DNA from: Acidobacteriota bacterium
GTDB taxonomy: Bacteria; Acidobacteriota; Blastocatellia; RBC074
DNA length: 52,959 nt
Assembly (NCBI GenBank): GCA_018269055.1
Contig: JAFDVI010000030.1
Location: forward strand, 1 to 52,959
Direction of reading: 5' to 3'
Shown here: piece by piece, positions 46,148 through 52,959 of the stretch
How the letters are laid out: each line of letters starts with the position of its first letter
Position numbering within the stretch: position 1 is the stretch's first letter
The notes under the pieces: model-generated
Database searches by the model: none
What the model was told of the DNA's origin: nothing
Seen by the model: only the letters and a program-made list of their open reading frames with translations
Translations under genes and position numbers: made by a program

Positions 46148-46182
46148 GCTAAATATATCAAGCACTGCTAAGTATATCAAGC
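46148..46182 (-). promoter_or_regulatory. Operator-embedded promoter of the Argonaute operon
   Basis: Two direct copies of the 16-base GCTAARTATATCAAGC (46148-46163 and 46167-46182, one mismatch, 3-base gap), each an imperfect palindrome (GCT..ATATAT..AGC). On the minus strand they contain TTGATA (-35, five of six; 46180-46175), a 17-base spacer and TATATT (-10, five of six; 46157-46152). The expected start point is 7 bases later, exactly at the A of the XRE ATG, so the mRNA would be leaderless. Confidence 0.7.
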
Positions 46183-46450
46183 GCCTTTTCCGCAATTACT
46201 TTGGAAGCTGACATCCATCTTAATAAGTTTGCTCGTTTGAATTTCAAGCTCTGCTGGAAAGATAAAAGCGACCTCCGAATGCGACCTCGCTCAAGCGCTC
46301 GGACTGATCGGAGTGCTTCGGGATTGTTTATTTTCTCATCTCCGTCCCTTGTAGGCTATGGGCCGATTTTTGCGCGAAAGCGGGTGACTGAGTCGATATT
46401 CTATCAAGGCCAGTAAGATGAAAAGATTGGCTGTGTGAAAATTTGGAGCG
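46183..46450. other. Gene-free stretch between the Argonaute operon and tRNA-Pro
   Basis: About 270 bases with no supported gene on either strand. It lies between the Argonaute promoter and the tRNA terminator, where an integrase gene would normally sit in a tRNA-targeted element; none is present. Confidence 0.4.
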
Positions 46451-46472
46451 AATGTGTAACTCAATGTGTAAC
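46451..46472. repeat. Two 10-bp direct repeats next to tRNA-Pro
   Basis: AATGTGTAAC occurs twice with a 2-base gap, 51 bases from the 3' end of the tRNA gene and just beside its terminator. Direct repeats at this spot could be arm-type integrase sites, but no integrase is present to support this. Confidence 0.35.
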
Positions 46473-46481
46473 AAAAGCAAA

Positions 46482-46503
46482 ACGGGCATCTCATGATGCC
46501 CGT
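46482..46503 (-). terminator. Intrinsic terminator of tRNA-Pro
   Basis: ACGGGCATC-TCAT-GATGCCCGT forms a perfect 9-bp stem. On the minus strand it is followed by TTTTGCTTTTG, and it lies 19 bases after the tRNA 3' end. Confidence 0.75.
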
Positions 46504-46522
46504 AAATTATTGAATATAAAAG

Positions 46523-46597
<75 letters not shown>

Positions 46598-46601
46598 TAA
46601 A

Positions 46602-47120
46602 TTACTGATCAGGTTGGCTTTTGGGATGGCCTGTCTGAACGCCGGAAGTTGTAACATCGCGATTGAGGGTTGTCAATAAATCCTCCGCCATCAATCGCAG
46701 CCGTTTCAAAGTGTCGCGAGACAGGCGCGATGCGGGTGGCAAGGTCGGTGGCATCGGTGGTTCAGTTGGCGGCGGGCCATCGGAATCGCTAGAAAAATCA
46801 CTCGCGGTCGCCCCAGGGGGAACGATTTTGAGTCGAGTTGAACTGCCACGGCCTTCGGTTGACAGCTTGCGTTTTGCGCCGGCAATGGTGAACCCCTCTT
46901 CGTACAGAAGCTGTTTGATTCGCATTGCAACATCCACGTCTCGGCGACGATAGGTGCGTTGGCCGGAAGGATTTTTCTGAGGCTGAAGCATCGGAAATTC
47001 GGTTTCCCAGTACCGCAGCACATGTGCCTGCACGCCAACAATGTCACACACTTCTCCAATCTTGTAGAAAAGTTTATCGGGAATTTCCGAAGCCGGTTGC
47101 GGCATGCTTTTGAACGACAT
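46602..47120 (-). CDS. MerR-family transcriptional regulator
   Basis: 172 aa. The N-terminal winged helix [55 protein letters not shown] is the MerR domain. It is followed by a low-complexity Pro/Ser linker and a helix ([12 protein letters not shown]). No metal-binding cysteines, so not a mercury sensor. Its placement directly before tRNA-Pro is a conserved arrangement in many bacteria, where it often follows ihfA; ihfA is not seen here. It marks the start of chromosomal backbone. Confidence 0.85.
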   Translation of the reverse strand: MSFKSMPQPASEIPDKLFYKIGEVCDIVGVQAHVLRYWETEFPMLQPQKNPSGQRTYRRRDVDVAMRIKQLLYEEGFTIAGAKRKLSTEGRGSSTRLKIVPPGATASDFSSDSDGPPPTEPPMPPTLPPASRLSRDTLKRLRLMAEDLLTTLNRDVTTSGVQTGHPKSQPDQ

Positions 47121-47243
47121 GATCTAACTCTAAAAATTTCTGAAAGTACATTTGCGCGTTGATTTCGGAGGCAAATGCAATGTACTGGACGTTCTGCGAA
47201 TGTGTCAACGCGCTCCTTGTTTTCCTATCAATTCCGCTTAAGT

Positions 47244-48068
47244 TCACTTCGGAAAGGCGAATTTTGGAAACGGAGTGCTCACTTTCGTCAGTGAAATCTG
47301 GGTTTTCGCATCGTCTTTTGGATCTGGCCGAAGTTCGATTGTAATCAGTGGCGATGATAAATTCGTATAAACATACTTTTCATTATCCCTGGTCTGTATA
47401 TTCGTGTTTGAGTTTTTAAAAAGCTCTCCGAACTTTTTGTCGTAATACTGCTTTACGGTTTCCAGATCGTCATTGGTCGTCAGCTTAAGTACTTCGGTAA
47501 AGGGGGCCTTCGTGGTTTCCGTGATAGAGGCACCCGGATATTTCAGACTGTCCAAACTGACCGCTGTTCCTCCCGGGGCTGGCGGAGCTTCGGGAGGAAC
47601 CGGGATGTCTGGAACAGGGGGAATCGTGACAACCCCTGGTTCCGAAACTCCTGATCCTGCCCGCTCCATCGCTCGTTCAACGGCTTGTTTTCCCCACCAG
47701 AACAATGCGCCTCCCGCCATTACAAATAGAAATAGAAAGCTCAAAAAACTGATTAATATCCATTTGCCCCACCCAAAATCCTTTTTCTGTTGAACAGCGG
47801 GGTATGGATATTGAGCGACAGCCGGCGCTTGGTACAACCTTGAGGTGTTTGGCGTCTGTTCCGTCCACGTCCCCGGTGAATAGCTGGCGGCGGAAAATCC
47901 CGGCGAGTATTCGGCAGGTGGCTGCTCAGTTTGTGACGGTTGTTGAGAATAATTGCGAGTCGTTGCGGAGGTCACATCGTTTTCAGCAAAAAGCTGAGAG
48001 CCACATTGGCGACAAAACCGTGCCGGACGATCTGAAATATATCCGCAACGAGAGCAGGCTTGCTGCAT
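47244..48068 (-). CDS. Zinc-ribbon single-pass membrane protein
   Basis: 274 aa. N-terminal zinc ribbon with C5, C8, C19 and C22 (ACSRCG, RFCRQCG), a Ser/Gln/Pro-rich linker, one strong membrane helix near residues 103-128 and a C-terminal region of about 140 residues. The tail (LKLTTNDDLETVKQYYDKKFGELF) resembles domains that track a degradation- or stress-related ligand, but no family was recognised. It is probably anchored in the inner membrane with the ribbon in the cytoplasm. Confidence 0.7.
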   Translation of the reverse strand: MQQACSRCGYISDRPARFCRQCGSQLFAENDVTSATTRNYSQQPSQTEQPPAEYSPGFSAASYSPGTWTEQTPNTSRLYQAPAVAQYPYPAVQQKKDFGWGKWILISFLSFLFLFVMAGGALFWWGKQAVERAMERAGSGVSEPGVVTIPPVPDIPVPPEAPPAPGGTAVSLDSLKYPGASITETTKAPFTEVLKLTTNDDLETVKQYYDKKFGELFKNSNTNIQTRDNEKYVYTNLSSPLITIELRPDPKDDAKTQISLTKVSTPFPKFAFPK

Positions 48069-48245
48069 AATAACACCTCAATTTCTGGCAGAATCGAATT
48101 TGCTTTGAACCGTAAGTTTCCGATGGAAATTTACGTTCTCAAACGAATTTTGTTCAAACGAACTGGAAAGGCATAATCACGCAACCAGTTATCGAAAGCA
48201 AGTTTGGGCGCAAGACTGAACATTCCCCTAACAAAACAATCCAAG

Positions 48246-49304
48246 ATGCACGCTGAAATCGGTTCAACAGACAAATTCGTTCAGGCGGTTTCGCTGGATT
48301 CCATCACGAAGGCCTTTTCCAAGCGGCCTTTTTTGTCGGCGCCTATGCTCGGCAATCGGCATTTGATGACGATCATCGGAACCAAACGGCCTCGTAAATT
48401 TTCCCTTCCCCCAATCGCGCCCGAGCGCAGGGAATTTCAGACTGAAGCGGAAACGCGTGTCGTAGCCTATTGCCATTGGCAATCCGACCGGCTTCGTCAT
48501 CCGACAATTCTGATTATTCACGGACTGGAAGGCTCTGCGGACGCCCAATACGTTCTGGGTACGGCCAGCAAAGCCTTCGTCGCTGGCTTCAACGTGTTGC
48601 GGTACAACGTGCGCGGTTGCGGAGGCACACTGCATTTGTCGCCGAAGCTTTATCACTCCGGGCTGACGGTGGATTTGCACCACGTGATGCAAGAGTTGAT
48701 TGAAAAAGACGAATTGCAGCAATTGTTTTTGATTGGGTTTTCGATGGGAGGCAATCAGTCCCTGAAACTTGCCGGAGAGTTGGGCGCCAACGCGCCGAAA
48801 CAGCTTTGCGGCGTTTGCGCCATCAGCCCGCCAATTGATTTGGAAACCTGCTCGCGCGCGATTGCCCGGCGTGAAAATTGGATTTACGAAATTCGCTTCC
48901 TGCGCAGTTTGCAGAAAACCCTGCGCGAAAAAGACAAGCTCTTTCCTGGCATTTTCGACCTAAACCGGCTGAAAGGCGTCAAGCATTTGTGGGATTGGGA
49001 CGACGCCATGCAGCCGTACAACGGATTCCGCGATGCGATGGATTATTACAATCAAGCCAGTTCCCTGCCCTTCATCCCAAAAATTCAGGTTCCAACGCTG
49101 ATCATTCACGCCCAAGATGATCCCTTCATTCCGTTTGAACCGTTCACGGATCAACGCCTCAGTTCAAATCCGATGGTGCGATTGTTGGCGACAGAACGCG
49201 GAGGTCACGTCGCGTTTTGCGGTCGGCGGCAACCCAATGAAGACCGCGCGTGGGCGGAAAATCGTGCGGTGGAATTTTGCCAACTTCTTCGCCTCAACGG
49301 ATAG
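48246..49304 (+). CDS. YheT-type alpha/beta hydrolase
   Basis: 352 aa from the ATG of MHAEIGS; an upstream in-frame start without a ribosome site is possible. The nucleophile elbow is GFSMGGN (Ser), the oxyanion-hole segment [11 protein letters not shown], and the catalytic Asp and His lie in the QDDPFIPF and RGGHVAF regions. The N-terminal LGNRHLMTI is typical of the YheT/AB-hydrolase 4 group, cytoplasmic esterases of unsettled substrate. Followed on the same strand by the CNNM gene. Confidence 0.85.
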   Translation: MHAEIGSTDKFVQAVSLDSITKAFSKRPFLSAPMLGNRHLMTIIGTKRPRKFSLPPIAPERREFQTEAETRVVAYCHWQSDRLRHPTILIIHGLEGSADAQYVLGTASKAFVAGFNVLRYNVRGCGGTLHLSPKLYHSGLTVDLHHVMQELIEKDELQQLFLIGFSMGGNQSLKLAGELGANAPKQLCGVCAISPPIDLETCSRAIARRENWIYEIRFLRSLQKTLREKDKLFPGIFDLNRLKGVKHLWDWDDAMQPYNGFRDAMDYYNQASSLPFIPKIQVPTLIIHAQDDPFIPFEPFTDQRLSSNPMVRLLATERGGHVAFCGRRQPNEDRAWAENRAVEFCQLLRLNG

Positions 49305-49346
49305 GCTCGGTTATAATCCCGCTCCGCACAAAGTTGCGCTCCGCGT

Positions 49347-50654
49347 ATGTATTGGCCTTTCTTCAAAATCCTCCTCGTCCTATTGCTCATTTTGGCGAAT
49401 GGCTTTTTCGTCGCCGTAGAGTTTGCGTTGATCCGCGTGCGCCGTCCGCGCATCGAAGCCTTGGCCAACGCCGGCAAACCCAGCGCGCGCGCCGTCCTTC
49501 GCGCGCTCGATCAATTGGACGCCATTATTTCCGCCACACAGTTCGGCATTACCCTGGCCAGCCTGGCGCTGGGATGGGTTGGCGAATCCACGCTGGAACA
49601 TCTATTCGAGCCATTCCTGATGCGCGTGTTGCCGCCCAACCTGGCGGTCGCAGCGGCTCATACAACTTCGGCTGTATTGGCGTTTTCGATCATTACCTAC
49701 TTTCACATCGTGCTGGGTGAATTTGCGCCCAAGGCATTGGCCATTGAATTTGCGGAACGAATCGCATTGGCTGTCGCTCGTCCGATGCAGTTGTTTTATC
49801 GCACCTTCAAGCCCTTGATCTGGATCATCAACGTTTCCGGCATTCGATTTATTCGCGCTTTCGGCATCAAAGCTGCGCTGGGCCATCACGCGGCCTACAC
49901 GGAAGAGGAGTTACGACAGATTGTCAGCGCCAGCCACGAATCAGGCCATCTCGGCGAAGGCGAAAAGGATTTGATCCACAATGTTTTTGAGTTCACCGAT
50001 TTAACGGCGCGAGAAGTGATGATTCCCCGCACAAAAATCGTCGCGCTGGAACAGAACTCAGGCTTTGCCGAAGTCGTCAACCAATTTCAATTATCCGGGT
50101 ATTCGCGGTTGCCTGTGTACCAGGAACATTTCGACAACATCATCGGCATTGTTCACAGCAAAGACGTGATGGGTTACACGCTGCGACCGCAGGAATTCGA
50201 CCTAAAGGAAATCACGCGCCCGCCTGTATTCATTCCCGATTCGGCGCAACTGGGCAACGTCTTAAGTCGGATGCAGCGCGACCGCATTCATCTGGTCATC
50301 GTCGTGGATGAACACGCAGGCGTTGAAGGCATTTTGACGCTGGAAGATTTGCTGGAAGAAATTGTCGGCGAGATCGAAGACGAACACGACGAAACCCAAA
50401 CTGAAACTTCGCCGCAAAACGCCGAGAACGGATTGAGCCTGGATGCCAGTTTGTCCGTCCGCGAAGCCAATCGGAAATTCAACCTGCACCTGCCGGAATC
50501 CGAAGGTTATACGACCATCGCAGGTTTTTTGATTGCTGAAGCCGGACGTTTGCTCAATCAGGGCGATATTATTGAACATAAGGGTTCTCGCTTCACCATC
50601 GAACGCGTCGCTAGTCGCCGTATTACTCAGGTCAAGATGGAGCGACTGCCTTAA
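49347..50654 (+). CDS. CNNM/CorC-type (HlyC/CorC family) membrane transporter
   Basis: 435 aa. The N-terminal half is a DUF21 membrane domain with about four helices and the conserved [18 protein letters not shown] and LGWVGE segments. A CBS pair follows ([23 protein letters not shown], then [18 protein letters not shown]), then a C-terminal CorC_HlyC domain ([18 protein letters not shown]). Members handle divalent metal (Mg2+ or Co2+) efflux. It starts 42 bases after the hydrolase gene. Confidence 0.88.
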   Translation: MYWPFFKILLVLLLILANGFFVAVEFALIRVRRPRIEALANAGKPSARAVLRALDQLDAIISATQFGITLASLALGWVGESTLEHLFEPFLMRVLPPNLAVAAAHTTSAVLAFSIITYFHIVLGEFAPKALAIEFAERIALAVARPMQLFYRTFKPLIWIINVSGIRFIRAFGIKAALGHHAAYTEEELRQIVSASHESGHLGEGEKDLIHNVFEFTDLTAREVMIPRTKIVALEQNSGFAEVVNQFQLSGYSRLPVYQEHFDNIIGIVHSKDVMGYTLRPQEFDLKEITRPPVFIPDSAQLGNVLSRMQRDRIHLVIVVDEHAGVEGILTLEDLLEEIVGEIEDEHDETQTETSPQNAENGLSLDASLSVREANRKFNLHLPESEGYTTIAGFLIAEAGRLLNQGDIIEHKGSRFTIERVASRRITQVKMERLP

Positions 50655-50659
50655 CCTTA

Positions 50660-50743
50660 TACGGAACCGGAAGCGGTAGCGACTGGGTACTTGCTGAAGA
50701 ATGTTTTCGAGCCTACCTGGTCGCCACGGCTCCCGGTTCCGTA
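50660..50743. repeat. REP-like inverted pair between convergent genes
   Basis: Two copies of a 30-base unit, TACGGAACCGGRAGCSGTRGCGACYRGGTA, face each other with about 25 bases between them. The outer 11 bases are perfect complements and the rest differ at about five positions. The unit has the look of a dispersed extragenic palindrome. It lies between two convergent stops and could also end transcription from both sides. Confidence 0.65.
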
Positions 50744-50749
50744 CCTATT

Positions 50750-51775
50750 TCAACACGATGGCGGAAAGATTGGGATTATTAAGCTGACGGCAGCGCCAGT
50801 GTTGTTTAACGTCAGCACATGCAAGTTATGGCTTCCATTGAAAGCCGTCGCCAGCGAACTGTTGTTTGGGTTGTTGTTAAACGTTGCGCCCAGCAATCCG
50901 ATGTTGGCGGTATCCGCATAAACCTTCAGCCAACCGCTGCGCCCGGCAGGAATGATGGTTTCAAATCGCGGAGCCGTGCGCGGAAAATTGTTGGACAACA
51001 CACTGCGAAACTGACACGAAGCCGACGAAACCGTGAAGCTGAAAGCATTTTCTCCGTCGTCGTAAAGAATCCCGACGAGGTTTCCCAATCCGCCAATGCC
51101 AGTTCCCAGATTTCCTCCGATGCGGTTCACAATCAACAACATGTCGTTGCCAGTGGCTCGATCCGCAATGGAGTCAATCGCCAGGGTTCGCGGCAAATAG
51201 TTGTAACTGTTCGGCGTCGCCGGAGCATCGAAAACCAGCGCCGCTGTCGTTGACGAAGCATTGCAACTGGTGAACGCCGTGAACTGCGCTGCAATCGCCA
51301 CTGCCGCCAGATTGCCCGCGTGGCCGGAGGCAAATTTCGTGTATGCGTCGCCAATCAAATAGTTATGACTTGTCGGACAGCCAAGGTTATTCACGGCGAT
51401 CACCATCAAATATCCCGTGATGCCCGGATCAAGATCAGACGCCAGAAAACTCATGGTCTGGTTTTGCGTCAGGCAAGCGTACGCATCCGCAACCGAACAA
51501 CTCGCTCCGTCCACGAAAAACAGGTGGATATTCACGGGAACAAAGTCATTGGTATTGGTGATGGAAATGCGGGAATTTTGGGACAGAAAACTGGTGACGC
51601 TGGAAGTGTAAACGTTATAAACCAGAATCGAGCCTGCCTTTTGATCGCTGAGTTGTGAACTGACAGGAATCAAATTTCCGGGGTCAGCCGCTTCGGCTGG
51701 CACGGTCAGCATAACGGTCAACAGGCAAAGAGCAACTACAAAAAACACGTGTGAGCAAATGCGTGAGGGTCGCAT
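50750..51775 (-). CDS. Secreted protein of unknown function
   Basis: 341 aa; the ATG is chosen because AGGAGA precedes it and a signal peptide follows (hydrophobic FFVVALCLLTVMLT, cleavage after AEAA). An upstream open stretch of 67 codons precedes the ribosome site and is not used. The mature protein is Asn/Ser/Thr-rich with few charges and several cysteines, resembling repetitive beta-rich exported proteins. No domain recognised. Confidence 0.75.
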   Translation of the reverse strand: MRPSRICSHVFFVVALCLLTVMLTVPAEAADPGNLIPVSSQLSDQKAGSILVYNVYTSSVTSFLSQNSRISITNTNDFVPVNIHLFFVDGASCSVADAYACLTQNQTMSFLASDLDPGITGYLMVIAVNNLGCPTSHNYLIGDAYTKFASGHAGNLAAVAIAAQFTAFTSCNASSTTAALVFDAPATPNSYNYLPRTLAIDSIADRATGNDMLLIVNRIGGNLGTGIGGLGNLVGILYDDGENAFSFTVSSASCQFRSVLSNNFPRTAPRFETIIPAGRSGWLKVYADTANIGLLGATFNNNPNNSSLATAFNGSHNLHVLTLNNTGAAVSLIIPIFPPSC

Positions 51776-52199
51776 ACAGAAGTCTCCTCTTTGTAGCAGC
51801 CGATTGAGGACTAGAAAACCAGCTACGGGGTCATTACGAGGCACCATTTCGGGACTCGCTCGTACCAGGAAGAGACGGGGCTTCCGGAAAAGTGGCGAGC
51901 GGGACAACAACAACTGTTGGAGAAAGAGACGGCCATCCCAGTGAAGATCACCGCGCTTTCCTCCTATTAAGCTCAACGACGAGTGGAATCATCGTCGAAA
52001 AAGTTTGGCTTGTGGATTTACTTAGCTACCGTTGATGACGGGGAGTATAGAGAAGCCGCTTCTGATGGGTCAACAAAATTCTCAGGCAGGAACTTCGCAT
52101 CGGTGCGGGAAAGAGTTCTTGCCGCACCTTGCCGCGTGCAGGTATGATGCGCATCGTCTTCCAACCGTCCCCCGCTCAACATTTAAGGAGCAAACCATC
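51776..52199. other. Divergent gene-free stretch
   Basis: About 420 bases between the divergent secreted-protein and zinc-ribbon genes, so promoters must be present. I see no clear promoter pair, repeat or RNA gene. Confidence 0.4.
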
Positions 52200-52916
52200 G
52201 TGGCACTCATTCGATTCACTGCCAACTTCGACGACCTTTCGACGGATCGCGGATATCAATTCCGGTTCCATTGCGATAAATGTGGCAACGGGTTTATGTC
52301 GCGCTTTCAGACTTCGATGACTGGTGTTGCGGGAGATTTATTGCGCGCGGCGGGCAACATCTTCGGCGGGATTTTGTCCAGCGCGGGCAATAGCGCCTAC
52401 GACATCCAGCGAGCCGTTGGCGGTAAAGCTCACGATGATGCCTTTGCCGTCGCTGTCGAAGAAGCCAAACAACACTTTCACCAATGCACGCGCTGCGGCA
52501 AATGGGTCTGCCCGGAAGTTTGTTGGAATGCAGGTGCTGGGTTGTGTGAAGGTTGCGCGCCGAATTACGAAGAAGAACTCACTGCAAGCCACGCCCAAGC
52601 CAAAGCCGATGCTGCACGCAACCAGCTTTACCAACGTGCGCAGGAAACCGATTACGCGTTGGAAATTGATATGAGCGCCGGAGCGGTTCAATCCGCACCC
52701 AACCGCCAAGCAGTCAATCCGGTCGTGAACGCGGAAAACGCGCCTTCGATTGTCGGCGCTTCGTGCGCGAATTGCGGGACGGTGTCCAACAGCAAATTCT
52801 GCCCGGAATGCGGCCAGCCGATGAACGCCAGGTTGCTCTGCAAAACATGCGGAACGGAATTGGAGGGGAAACCGAAATTCTGCAAAGAATGCGGCTCGAA
52901 GATCGAATACGTTTAA
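52200..52916 (+). CDS. Multi-zinc-ribbon protein
   Basis: 238 aa from a GTG with AAGGAG 9 bases ahead; a longer reading of 56 residues before this ribosome site is rejected. CDKCG and the CTRCGKWVCPEVCW...CEGC cluster lie in the N-terminal two thirds, which include a Gly/Ala-rich segment. The C-terminus has two more ribbons: CANCGTVSNSKFCPECG and CKTCGTELEGKPKFCKECG. Such proteins usually bind nucleic acid or act as zinc-ribbon scaffolds. Ends 43 bases before the window edge. Confidence 0.75.
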   Translation: MALIRFTANFDDLSTDRGYQFRFHCDKCGNGFMSRFQTSMTGVAGDLLRAAGNIFGGILSSAGNSAYDIQRAVGGKAHDDAFAVAVEEAKQHFHQCTRCGKWVCPEVCWNAGAGLCEGCAPNYEEELTASHAQAKADAARNQLYQRAQETDYALEIDMSAGAVQSAPNRQAVNPVVNAENAPSIVGASCANCGTVSNSKFCPECGQPMNARLLCKTCGTELEGKPKFCKECGSKIEYV

Positions 52917-52959
52917 GCGCTGAAAGTTTGCAAGTGTCAAAAACGCAGAAGGCACAAAA

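Overview
The window reads as a bacterial chromosome segment with about 46.5 kb of accessory DNA ending at a tRNA-Pro gene, followed by about 6.4 kb of ordinary chromosome. The host is Gram-negative, judging from lipoprotein and secreted-protein signals and a LIV-type periplasmic binding protein. Gene style and the dispersed palindromic repeat near 50.7 kb fit Acidobacteriota, but this is only a leaning and no marker here fixes the phylum.

Layout. 0-7.4 kb: transposase debris (an ISAs1-like 3' end and two decayed IS630 copies) around a CHAT-protease/STAND-ATPase/TPR gene split by one frameshift, with two small downstream genes. 7.5-11.9 kb: an iron-sulfur L-serine dehydratase, a complete seryl-tRNA synthetase and an unusual GHKL ATPase with a C-terminal HEFGH zinc site. 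12.2-14.1 kb: two SAM methyltransferases. 14.1-28.8 kb: a long minus-strand block read from 28.8 down to 14.1 kb. It holds a complete LIV-type ABC transporter, two methyltransferases (one frameshifted) and a radical SAM enzyme. It ends in a four-gene signalling module: a 1147-aa HNIGSH histidine-kinase-like protein with a degenerate receiver, a 550-aa pseudo-receiver protein, a receiver protein with a HEPN-like R-x4-H tail, and a second receiver protein. 29.3-30.1 kb: an orphan gene with its own promoter, a perfect 17-bp hairpin in its leader and a terminator. 30.5-40.9 kb: a mobile-element backbone with a VWA-like lipoprotein, membrane proteins, a DUF2997-like protein, an AAA+ ATPase, an embedded DegT aminotransferase, a VirD4/TraD-like coupling ATPase, a zinc-ribbon protein, a replication-relaxation protein and an excisionase-like HTH protein. 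No integrase, relaxase or VirB4 is visible.

40.9-46.2 kb is the most striking part. It is a tightly overlapping minus-strand operon of an XRE regulator, a Cas4/AddB-like Fe-S nuclease, a long prokaryotic Argonaute with an apparently complete DEDD tetrad, a 121-aa helical protein and a HELAH zincin-like protein. Its predicted promoter lies inside two tandem palindromic operators and should give a leaderless transcript, which implies autoregulation.

The tRNA-Pro gene at 46.5 kb has its 3' end facing the accessory DNA, the usual geometry for tRNA-targeted integration. Rightwards lie a MerR regulator, a zinc-ribbon membrane protein, a YheT-type hydrolase, a CNNM/CorC transporter-like protein, a secreted protein and a zinc-ribbon protein. 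The accessory DNA thus resembles a defence and metabolic island: pAgo, CHAT-STAND and the kinase/HEPN module are candidate defence or stress systems, and the transporter/methyltransferase/radical-SAM/serine genes suggest small-molecule metabolism. Functions are inferred from motifs only.
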